From: Tardiphaga sp.
GTDB lineage: Bacteria; Pseudomonadota; Alphaproteobacteria; Rhizobiales; Xanthobacteraceae
Reading direction: 5' to 3'
Assembly: GCA_014377915.1 (NCBI GenBank)
Contig: JACMOT010000091.1
Location: 1 to 10,775 of the forward strand
DNA length: 10,775 nucleotides
Shown here: in pieces, positions 6,257 to 10,775 of the stretch
Layout: each line of letters opens with the position of its first letter
How positions within the stretch are numbered: the stretch's first letter is position 1
Notes under the pieces: generated by a model
The model's input: the letters and a program-made list of their open reading frames with translations, nothing else
Databases searched by the model: none
Told to the model about the DNA's origin: nothing
Program-made: the position numbers and the translations under genes

Positions 6257-6910
6257 ATGGACACCGATCAAATTATCGTGCGTTTGGCGCGGGATGCGCC
6301 ACCCGTGCGCCGGCTAGCGCGGCCGATGATGCGGGCGGCGCTGTGGATGGCGCTCGCGCTCGGCTCCGCGGGCGTCTTGGTCTGGGCGGTGTCGCCGCGT
6401 CCGGACCTCGGCGCGAAGATGATCGACTTACGGTACGTCGTCGAGCAGATCGCTGCGCTGTTGACCGCGGCAACAGCCGCCTTCGCGGCCTTCACCACCA
6501 CGGTACCCGGCCAGCCCCGTGGCTGGATAGCGCTGCCGGCCGTTCCGCTCGCGATATGGTTGGGCAGTATCGGGCTGGGCTGCCTCTCGGATTTGTTGCG
6601 GGCAGGCTCCGGCTTCCAATCCGACTGGATGTGCTTTCCGGCCATTATGATGATTGGCGCGGTGCCGGCCGTTGCAATGGTGGTGATGCTGCGGGCTGGC
6701 GCGCCACTTTTGCCGCGAACCAGCATTTCGCTCGGCGGACTGGCCGCCGCGGCGCTGGGTGATTTCGGGCTGCGGCTGTTCCACACGGCCGACAGTGGCC
6801 TGATGGTGCTTGTCTGGCAAATCGGCAGTGTCTTTATATTCACCGCGATCGCCGGTCGTGCCGGGTCGTATATGATGCGCTGGCAACACCTCAAGGGACT
6901 GTCGCGCTGA
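6257..6910 (+). CDS. NrsF/DUF1109-family membrane anti-sigma factor
   Basis: A 217-aa membrane protein that begins 2 bases after the sigma gene stop (TGACG-ATG). The N-terminus 'MDTDQIIVRLARDAPPVRRL' is typical of DUF1109 and would contact the sigma factor in the cytoplasm. About six hydrophobic segments follow ('RAALWMALALGSAGVLVWAV', 'IAALLTAATAAFAAFTTTV', 'WIALPAVPLAIWLGSIGLGC', 'FPAIMMIGAVPAVAMVVML', 'LGGLAAAALGDFGLRLF', 'GLMVLVWQIGSVFIFTAIA'). In Caulobacter NrsF two cysteines are needed for stress sensing. This protein has only Cys109 and Cys126, and the 'HC' usual in the last periplasmic region appears here as 'FHTADSG' (Thr177). Role as anti-sigma is inferred from family and context. 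Confidence 0.9.
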   Translation: MDTDQIIVRLARDAPPVRRLARPMMRAALWMALALGSAGVLVWAVSPRPDLGAKMIDLRYVVEQIAALLTAATAAFAAFTTTVPGQPRGWIALPAVPLAIWLGSIGLGCLSDLLRAGSGFQSDWMCFPAIMMIGAVPAVAMVVMLRAGAPLLPRTSISLGGLAAAALGDFGLRLFHTADSGLMVLVWQIGSVFIFTAIAGRAGSYMMRWQHLKGLSR

Positions 6911-6984
6911 CTGATTTCAAGCCCTGGCGTCTCCGCGCGAAGCTTGGGCTCCGTCGCCGGGGCGGAGGTTCAGCCAGTCGCAAC

Positions 6985-7599
6985 TCACCAGTACAGGCGG
7001 AAGCGCCGGTGATGGTGTCGCCGATGCGGATGCCACGGACGGTAGCGGCAGATTTTTCGCGGGCCGTAATAGGTCATCACGATCCGGCAGTAACGCCGTG
7101 GATGATAATAGCGCGGACCATAATAATAGGGCTGCGCGTAGCCGTAATAGCGTGGCCGAAAGTGATGCCGGCGATAGCCGTAATAGGCTGGTGCCGCGAA
7201 ATGGCGCCGCGCCAGCACCGTGCCGCCATAGCGATATCCGCCGCCGTGAAACGCCGGTCCGCGCTGAAATCCACCACCGCGAAACACTGGAGCGGCGGCC
7301 CTGAAGCCACCGCCACCACCGCCGCGGAAGGCTGGTGCCGCGCCTCGGAACCCGCCGCCTCCGCCGCCGTGAAAGGCGTGTCCGCCTCCGCCACCACCGC
7401 GAAATCCGCCACCACCGCCGCGGTGTCCACCATGTTGCACCTGCGTGACCAGCGCGCCGCCGAGCTGCCCGCTCGCCGCCGCATTGCCCGGGCCGATCAA
7501 TGACGTCGCGCGCGCAGGCAGCATTGCCGACAGCATCACGGCCGTGGCAACGCCGAGCGTGCGGAGCAGACCGTGGCGGAGACCTGAAACTTCTCTCAT
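6985..7599 (-). CDS. Secreted Gly/Tyr/His-rich protein (array member A)
   Basis: A 204-aa exported protein. Its signal peptide ends at 'SAMLPARA', and the mature protein begins 'TSLIGPGNAAASGQLGGALV', which parallels the mature ends of array members C and D ('MSL-x-N-P-x-IAAA'). Next comes a Gly-rich stretch of GGGGG/FRGG units (about residues 57-125). The tail is Tyr/Arg/His-rich with two cysteines ('RRYCRIVMTYYGPRKICRY'), and the end is strongly basic ('HPHRRHHHRRFRLYW'). Start ATG 7599 has a strong GGGAGGA 7 bases upstream. No enzyme motif is present. The Gly repeats lack collagen G-X-Y periodicity. It is convergent with the anti-sigma gene, 74 bases away. Function unknown; a cell-surface or metal-binding role is a guess. 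A 251-aa frame overlapping it is a shadow. Confidence 0.8.
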   Translation of the reverse strand: MREVSGLRHGLLRTLGVATAVMLSAMLPARATSLIGPGNAAASGQLGGALVTQVQHGGHRGGGGGFRGGGGGGHAFHGGGGGGFRGAAPAFRGGGGGGFRAAAPVFRGGGFQRGPAFHGGGYRYGGTVLARRHFAAPAYYGYRRHHFRPRYYGYAQPYYYGPRYYHPRRYCRIVMTYYGPRKICRYRPWHPHRRHHHRRFRLYW

Positions 7600-7712
7600 G
7601 CAACATCCTCCCTGACCATGCCGGACACGGGACAGCCGTGGCGAAGCAATGAACCGCGGCGCCGGATGTCACCCGTGTTGCCGGCGCCCTGGGAAAATTA
7701 TGGCGGCCGATC

Positions 7713-7729
7713 TGAATGCGTCATGAATG
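7713..7729 (-). promoter_or_regulatory. Upstream direct-repeat element before member A
   Basis: The plus strand reads TGAATGCG-TC-ATGAATG. On the gene strand this is two CATTCA half-sites 11 bases apart. The same 17-bp arrangement lies before members C and D. It is 114 bases from the start codon. A response-regulator site or promoter component is possible. Confidence 0.4.
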
Positions 7730-7752
7730 ACGACCCGATTGGCGGTCCGGGC

Positions 7753-7786
7753 CACAAACAAAAACAGGCGCCCGAGGGCGCCTGTT
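7753..7786 (-). terminator. Intrinsic terminator of member B
   Basis: On the minus strand, AACAGGCGCC, loop CTCG, GGCGCCTGTT is followed by a T-rich run (TTTGTTTG). It lies 26 bases after the stop of the gene at 7812-8372. Stem and T-run are canonical. Confidence 0.88.
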
Positions 7787-7811
7787 GTCCGCCGCACGAT
7801 GCGGCTACTGA

Positions 7812-8372
7812 TTACCAGCGGTTGCCGAAGCCAAAGCCGATGCTGAGCGGCCCGCCGAAGCCGGAACCATGTCCGAAGTTATGTCCGAAGCCTGAACCGA
7901 ATCCATGGCGACCGTAACTGCCGTAGGAACGATGCCCGCCATAGCTACCGAACGAACCGCCGAAATTCGAACCGCCATAATAGGACGGCCGATAACCACC
8001 GCCGTAACCTCCACCATAGCCGCCGCCGTAATAGGACGGCTGATATCCACCGCCATAGCCGCCGGCGTAGCCGTAACCTCCGCCATAGCCTCCCTGGCGA
8101 TAGCCGTACCTATAGCCGGAATAGGCGGGACGCAGATAATACGACCGATAATTATGGCCGTAGCCTCGCGAATGCATGCCATGGTGCCGGCGCATGTGAT
8201 GCCGTTGCGAGCGATGATGATGACTGCGTTGCGCGCTGAGGTCGGTCGCCGTCGCGGCCTTCTGCGGCGTCGCTTTTTGCGATGGCTGCGCGGCGGTGGC
8301 GGGCGCGGTTGTGAACGCGCCGCCGAGTGAAACAGTAGCGGCCACCATGGCCGCGCCAATCCAGACTTTCAT
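7812..8372 (-). CDS. Secreted His-rich/Gly-Tyr-rich protein (array member B)
   Basis: A 186-aa exported protein. The signal peptide ends around 'TTAPATAA'. A His/Arg-rich segment follows ('SHHHRSQRHHMRRHHGMHSR', about residues 50-69). Then come 'YRYGYRQGGYGGGYGYAGGY' and repeated YGGGYGGGY(Q/R)PSYYGG units (about 88-130), and finally a Gly/Phe/Ser-rich end '...GFGFGNRW'. Start ATG 8372 has AAGGA 6-7 bases upstream; the stop is followed by a strong terminator. Such GY-rich composition also occurs in sulfur-globule proteins and other structural secreted proteins, but composition alone does not prove kinship. Unlike A, C and D it lacks the 'SL-x-N-P' mature N-terminus, so it may be a separate family placed among them. 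Function unknown. Confidence 0.8.
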   Translation of the reverse strand: MKVWIGAAMVAATVSLGGAFTTAPATAAQPSQKATPQKAATATDLSAQRSHHHRSQRHHMRRHHGMHSRGYGHNYRSYYLRPAYSGYRYGYRQGGYGGGYGYAGGYGGGYQPSYYGGGYGGGYGGGYRPSYYGGSNFGGSFGSYGGHRSYGSYGRHGFGSGFGHNFGHGSGFGGPLSIGFGFGNRW

Positions 8373-8407
8373 GAAATGTCCTTGTGCGTGATGTCGATCA
8401 TCGAACT

Positions 8408-8427
8408 AATGCACGGATGCCACGCGA
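8408..8427 (-). promoter_or_regulatory. TCGCGTGGCA-N6-CATT box before member B
   Basis: The plus strand has AATG, 6 bases, TGCCACGCGA. The same words at the same spacing occur before member D (9370-9389). A related CGGATGCCA lies before member C near 8890. It is 36 bases from the start codon. Likely a promoter or regulator site, type unknown. Confidence 0.35.
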
Positions 8428-8466
8428 TTTCCCGCGACAGAGCGACGCGGCGATGCCCGTTTTACG

Positions 8467-8496
8467 CAAACAGGCCCGCCTGAGCGGGCCTGTTTG
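8467..8496 (-). terminator. Hairpin terminator of member C
   Basis: A perfect 13-bp stem around a 4-base loop: CAAACAGGCCCGC (8467-8479) pairs with GCGGGCCTGTTTG (8484-8496). It starts 26 bases after the stop of the gene at 8522. The T-run is only the three T of the stem, so it may be less efficient than its two relatives. Confidence 0.75.
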
Positions 8497-8521
8497 GCAA
8501 GAACACTTCATCGTGACGTGA

Positions 8522-8773
8522 TTACCAGAAGTGGCGACGGTGCCAGTGACGACGGTGATGGAAGCCGTGATGATGGTGCCAACCATAGTGGCGACGCCAG
8601 CCGTGATGGCGGCCGTGCCAGCGCACTTCCGTGGCGCCGGTCGCCGTCTCGCGTTGCACCGCCGCGGCGATCGCTGGATTGACCAGCGACATGGCGCTGG
8701 CGCGTTCAGCCGGTGCTGTTGCTAGCAGTAGCCCGGCCACCGCGGCCAGTCCCAGAACCGTGTTCATGCTCAT
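8522..8773 (-). CDS. Small secreted His-rich protein (array member C)
   Basis: An 83-aa exported protein, a clear paralogue of member D. The signal peptide 'VLGLAAVAGLLLATAPAERA' is followed by SA and the mature start 'MSLVNPAIAAAVQ'; D has 'MSLNNPGIAAAVQ'. A 'TEV' tripeptide then leads to a tail in which 13 of the last 32 residues are His, mixed with Arg and Trp ('WHHHHGFHHRRHWHRRHFW'). This composition could bind Ni, Cu or Zn, but that is inference. I chose ATG 8773 (MSMNT..., GGAG 7 bases upstream). ATG 8767, which aligns with the start of D, is nearly as good; the frame running back to 8845 adds residues that fit no signal peptide. No cysteine is present. Confidence 0.78.
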   Translation of the reverse strand: MSMNTVLGLAAVAGLLLATAPAERASAMSLVNPAIAAAVQRETATGATEVRWHGRHHGWRRHYGWHHHHGFHHRRHWHRRHFW

Positions 8774-8863
8774 CTGCCTTCTCCATGAATCTGACACCAT
8801 CATGCCAATGTCGCGCGGCAACGCAGGACGATTGGCATCGCGCAAAGGCTAGCGGCGACGGCG

Positions 8864-8880
8864 TGAATGCGAAATGAATG
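8864..8880 (-). promoter_or_regulatory. Upstream direct-repeat element before member C
   Basis: The plus strand reads TGAATGCG-AA-ATGAATG, matching 7713-7729 at 15 of 17 positions. On the gene strand, two CATTCA half-sites are 11 bases apart, one helical turn. It is about 91 bases from the start codon. Confidence 0.4.
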
Positions 8881-8913
8881 TAGCGACGCGGATGCCATGG
8901 GTTTTGCCACGTG

Positions 8914-8946
8914 TAAAAAAAACAGGCCCGCGTGAGCGGGCCTGTT
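8914..8946 (-). terminator. Intrinsic terminator of member D
   Basis: On the minus strand, AACAGGCCCGC, loop TCAC, GCGGGCCTGTT is followed by a long T-run (A8915-A8922 on the plus strand). It lies 21 bases after the stop at 8968. The stem is almost identical to the terminator at 8467-8496. Confidence 0.9.
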
Positions 8947-8967
8947 GCGACGGAGAGCGTGCCTGGC

Positions 8968-9273
8968 TTAGCGGCGATGACGACCATGGCCGCGGTGACC
9001 GCCATAGCCGCGATGACGCTGTGAAAAATGCGGACGGCGCCATCCGCCGTGACGACGGAAGCCATGATGCGGACGGAAGTAACCGCGGTGGCCGCGAAAG
9101 CCGCGCTGATTGCGATACTGTACTTCGGTGGTCACGACAGCCGCGGCACCGCCCTGGACAGCCGCGGCGATGCCGGGGTTGTTCAGCGACATCGCGCTCG
9201 CGCGCTGGTTCGGCGCCGCGACGAACAGCAATCCCGCAATCGCGGCAAGGCCGAGAATCTTCTTGATGTTCAT
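8968..9273 (-). CDS. Small secreted Arg/His/Gly-rich protein (array member D)
   Basis: A 101-aa exported protein. The signal peptide is 'MNIKKILGLAAIAGLLFVAA' with 'PNQRASA' before the cut. The mature protein begins 'MSLNNPGIAAAVQGGAAAVV', then 'TTEVQYRNQRGF', then a basic tail of RG, HRGY and FRRHGGW elements ending 'GHRGHGRHRR'. Cysteines are absent. Start ATG 9273 has AGGA about 8 bases upstream, and signal-peptide alignment with member C supports it; the same frame continues to 9504 but the extra part is unlike a signal peptide. It shares its 5' region, divergently, with the gene at 9487. Paralogy to C is strong in the first half; the tail is diverged. Function unknown. Confidence 0.8.
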   Translation of the reverse strand: MNIKKILGLAAIAGLLFVAAPNQRASAMSLNNPGIAAAVQGGAAAVVTTEVQYRNQRGFRGHRGYFRPHHGFRRHGGWRRPHFSQRHRGYGGHRGHGRHRR

Positions 9274-9356
9274 GAGGTGGTTCCTGGTTCGGCACCGCTG
9301 TGGTGCCGCGCGGCGTGGGCATCGCCGCGCTTGATAGGACGCTAGGTCCACCGAGG

Positions 9357-9389
9357 TGAACGCGCCGTGAATGATTGGGTGCCACGCGA
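9357..9389 (-). promoter_or_regulatory. Composite upstream element before member D
   Basis: The plus strand has TGAACGCG-CC-GTGAATG (9357-9373), the direct-repeat element seen before A and C. Its last AATG is followed after 6 bases by TGCCACGCGA (9380-9389), the box also found before B. This site thus joins the two conserved blocks. It is 84 bases from the start of D. Confidence 0.45.
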
Positions 9390-9418
9390 AAGCCAGACAT
9401 TGTGTCGCGGGCAATGAT

Positions 9419-9431
9419 GTTGCGTCGCAAC
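9419..9431. promoter_or_regulatory. Perfect dyad in the divergent promoter region
   Basis: GTTGCG-T-CGCAAC is a 6+1+6 palindrome between the divergent genes at 9273 (minus) and 9487 (plus), 56 bases before the latter. It could be an operator; nothing identifies the regulator. Confidence 0.25.
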
Positions 9432-9486
9432 TTTCAAAACTCCTGCCGTTGCCGCCCGGAGCTCTGGCGACAACAAGGAGATGACC

Positions 9487-9705
9487 ATGAATCGGATGTC
9501 GCACGCCGCCGCGGCTTTCGCAGCCACATGCTCGTTCGCCGGAGTTGCCTCGGCCTCGCAGGGTCCGGGTGTGCTGCCGGGCACCCCCGGAGCGACGATT
9601 CAGCTGGCGATGTCGATCATCGTATTCGGCGGTTCCGCATTGCTGGTCGGCATCGCACTGATCGGTGCCATCCGCCGAGCGTCAGCTCAGCCGCGGCGCC
9701 AGTAG
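9487..9705 (+). CDS. Small membrane protein of unknown function
   Basis: A 72-aa protein with an N-terminal signal-like segment ('MSHAAAAFAATCSFAGVASA'), a short Gly/Pro stretch ('SQGPGVLPGTPGA') and one strong membrane helix ('AMSIIVFGGSALLVGIALIG'), ending in a basic tail 'RRASAQPRRQ'. It would sit in the inner membrane with its C-terminus inside. I chose ATG 9487 because AAGGAG lies 6 bases upstream; ATG 9481 directly abuts that site and is unlikely. The 3' end overlaps the opposite gene by 19 bases. No family recognised. Confidence 0.7.
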   Translation: MNRMSHAAAAFAATCSFAGVASASQGPGVLPGTPGATIQLAMSIIVFGGSALLVGIALIGAIRRASAQPRRQ

Positions 9706-9998
9706 CAGTTCATCCGCGGAACGATGACGGTACCGCTCGGGCGGAATTCCTGCACCAGATTGGCGGTGCATTCGCGCACCGCATTGGGGCCGGGATTGTA
9801 GCTCGGATGCACACCACGCTCGTCGTCATTGCGATAGATGCGCACCCGGGCGCGGGGACGTCGGCTTTGCGCCGAAACGTCGGAATCGCTTCGGACCTGG
9901 GGTGCACGCGATGGGGTCTGCGCCTGCGCGGTACCGGCCACCGGCAAGGCTGCCATTGCCGCCGCGAATCCAATTGCCGCCATCGTGATCCGCATCAT
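9687..9998 (-). CDS. Exported small protein with 'RPSGTVIVPRMNC' motif
   Basis: A 103-aa exported protein. Signal peptide: 'MMRITMAAIGFAAAMAALPV' with cleavage near 'AGTAQA'. After an Arg/Ser-rich linker comes a compact C-terminal part 'RVRIYRNDDERGVHPSYNPG' ... 'RECTANLVQEFRPSGTVIVP' ... 'RMNCYWRRG', with two cysteines that may form a disulfide in the periplasm. I recall similar short proteins in Bradyrhizobium and relatives, but no characterised function. I chose ATG 9998 (9995 is equally possible); the longer frame from 10064 adds 22 residues unlike a signal peptide. The 3' end overlaps the gene at 9487-9705 by 19 bases, tail to tail. Confidence 0.72.
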   Translation of the reverse strand: MMRITMAAIGFAAAMAALPVAGTAQAQTPSRAPQVRSDSDVSAQSRRPRARVRIYRNDDERGVHPSYNPGPNAVRECTANLVQEFRPSGTVIVPRMNCYWRRG

Positions 9999-10075
9999 AC
10001 GCCCCAGAACCTGACTTCCCGAGGCGGCAACGTCTCCGATTGGTGCCCGGCCGTCAACCGCCACGGCCTCCGGCT

Positions 10076-10104
10076 TTGCCCAATCCCGCGCAATTCGCTA
10101 CACC
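10076..10104 (+). promoter_or_regulatory. Candidate promoter for the metallopeptidase, possibly leaderless
   Basis: TTGCCC (10076-10081) and TACACC (10099-10104) are separated by 17 bases. The expected start base is at or next to the A of ATG 10111, and no Shine-Dalgarno sequence is present, so the mRNA may be leaderless. The hexamers are only moderate matches. Confidence 0.25.
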
Positions 10105-10110
10105 GTTGCC

Positions 10111-10521
10111 ATGTGGCCATCCCTGAAAGCTCCCGACCTCGCCGACATGGAAACCATGGCGCACGACATGTTCGCGCGCCTGCCGGACGGATTTCGTCAG
10201 CTCTGCGAGGGCATCATCATCAGGGTCGATGATTTCCCGACCGACGAGGTGCTGGAGGAGATGCAGGCGGAGACCGAATTCGACCTGCTTGGCCTGTTCC
10301 AGGGCGTCGGTCTGCCATTCCAGAGCCAGAACAATACAGGCCAGCTGCCCAACATGATCTGGCTGTATCGCCGCCCGATGCTGGATTACTGGGCCGAGCA
10401 CGATGAAACCCTCGGCCACATCGTCCGCCACGTCCTGATTCACGAGATCGGCCACCATTTCGGGCTGTCGGACGACGATATGGAGGCGATTGAGGCGCAG
10501 GTCGACGAGGCCGGGGCGTAG
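10111..10521 (+). CDS. Zincin-like metallopeptidase family protein (HExxH)
   Basis: A 136-aa cytoplasmic protein of the small zincin-like metallopeptidase family (Zincin_1/DUF1025). The active-site helix 'HVLIHEIGHHFGLSDDDMEA' contains His111-Glu112-x-x-His115, with an acidic 'SDDD' just after it as in the family. The earlier 'LPDGFRQLCEGIIIRVDDFP' (residues 24-43), 'LLGLFQGVGLP' and 'IWLYRRPMLDYW' are the conserved N-terminal and central blocks. Length is normal. Relatives have predicted protease folds but no well-defined substrate. Start ATG 10111 matches the family start, although no ribosome-binding site precedes it. It lies 71 bases upstream of leuD on the same strand; leuD has its own possible promoter in that gap. 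Confidence 0.93.
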   Translation: MWPSLKAPDLADMETMAHDMFARLPDGFRQLCEGIIIRVDDFPTDEVLEEMQAETEFDLLGLFQGVGLPFQSQNNTGQLPNMIWLYRRPMLDYWAEHDETLGHIVRHVLIHEIGHHFGLSDDDMEAIEAQVDEAGA

Positions 10522-10539
10522 TCCGGGCGCAAATGGCGC

Positions 10540-10568
10540 TTGGACGCCGCGCCCGATCAGGCTAAAAC
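10540..10568 (+). promoter_or_regulatory. Candidate sigma-70 type promoter for leuD
   Basis: TTGGAC (10540-10545), 17 bases, TAAAAC (10563-10568). A start near 10575 gives a leader of about 18 bases to leuD. This would let leuD be expressed independently of the metallopeptidase gene. Confidence 0.4.
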
Positions 10569-10592
10569 GCAGCCTCAACCGGGAACAGCATC

Positions 10593-10775
10593 ATGGACAA
10601 GTTCACCACGCTGGAAGGCGTCGCAGCGCCGCTGAAGATCATCAATGTCGATACCGACATGATCATCCCGAAGCAGTACCTCAAGACCATCAAGCGCACC
10701 GGGCTCGGCAAGGGCCTGTTCGCCGAGGCGCGCTACCTCGACGATGGCAGCGAGAACCCGGACTTCGTGCTTAAC
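10593..10775 (+). CDS. leuD: 3-isopropylmalate dehydratase small subunit LeuD (5' part)
   Basis: The first 61 codons of the small subunit of isopropylmalate isomerase; the frame is open at the window edge. '[20 protein letters not shown]' followed by '[20 protein letters not shown]' is the characteristic LeuD N-terminus, containing the '[11 protein letters not shown]' block, then '[20 protein letters not shown]'. The full protein is usually about 200 aa, so roughly two thirds lies outside. The ATG start has GGGAA about 8-9 bases upstream. It forms the enzyme with LeuC, encoded at 517-1944. Confidence 0.96.
   Translation, partial: MDKFTTLEGVAAPLKIINVDTDMIIPKQYLKTIKRTGLGKGLFAEARYLDDGSENPDFVLN

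Noticed and set aside
6917..7672. 251-codon minus-strand frame overlapping member A
   Set aside because: Arg/Ser/Trp-rich shadow in another phase; member A has a signal peptide and a good ribosome-binding site.
7812..8372. Calling member B a sulfur globule protein
   Set aside because: The resemblance is only Gly-Tyr composition, and no sulfur oxidation gene is nearby.
9368..9388. Sigma-54-like TGGCAC upstream of member D
   Set aside because: The required GC of the -12 element is not at the right distance (the bases there are TT), and the matching site before member B fails as well.
8849..9430. 193-codon minus-strand frame overlapping member D
   Set aside because: Out of phase with D, without a recognisable start context; D is supported by its paralogue and terminator.
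9375..10232. 285-codon plus-strand frame
   Set aside because: It crosses the signal-peptide gene on the minus strand and the start of the metallopeptidase, has a mixed low-quality composition and resembles no family.

Overview
The window looks like chromosome from the Bradyrhizobium/Rhodopseudomonas/Nitrobacter branch of the Alphaproteobacteria. The basis is high GC, a 5S rRNA of that type, LeuC and LeuD sequences characteristic of the group, long palindromes built on 'CATTCCGGG...CCCGGAATG', and many small secreted Gly/His/Tyr-rich proteins. This is recognition from memory, not a database search.

Layout: (1) 1-208: the 3' end of an rRNA operon, with 5S rRNA and a strong intrinsic terminator. 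(2) 209-1944: a long leader and leuC. (3) 1945-3312: a large imperfect palindrome, then a YcaQ/AlkZ-family DNA-glycosylase-like gene. (4) 3366-4088, minus strand: a conserved hypothetical gene with paired histidine motifs (perhaps DUF6969). (5) 4172-6910: a divergent module. Leftwards runs an exported thioredoxin (WCPTC), a translationally coupled CcdA membrane thiol transporter and a secreted 77-aa peptide with five (N/K)PCAAK repeats. Rightwards runs an ECF-like sigma factor and its membrane anti-sigma of the NrsF/DUF1109 family. (6) 6985-9273, minus strand: four consecutive genes for small secreted His/Gly/Tyr/Arg-rich proteins. At least three are paralogues, and three intrinsic terminators separate the genes. 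(7) 9487-9998: a convergent pair of small exported or membrane proteins whose 3' ends overlap. (8) 10111-10775: a small zincin-like metallopeptidase and the 5' part of leuD.

How the genes may work together: LeuC and LeuD form isopropylmalate isomerase (leucine biosynthesis), but about 8.6 kb separates their genes here. The most notable module is region 5. A membrane-sensed sigma/anti-sigma pair faces an operon carrying electrons (CcdA) to a periplasmic thioredoxin and ending in a Cys-repeat peptide with the strongest ribosome-binding site of the three. I infer a stress- or metal-responsive periplasmic thiol system, comparable in logic to the SigF-NrsF/bufferin system of Caulobacter but with a different peptide and no DUF692 enzyme in view. 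The secreted protein array next to it shares a signal-peptide/mature-N-terminus block and a 17-bp upstream direct-repeat element, suggesting common regulation. No insertion sequence, CRISPR array, prophage gene or tRNA was seen.
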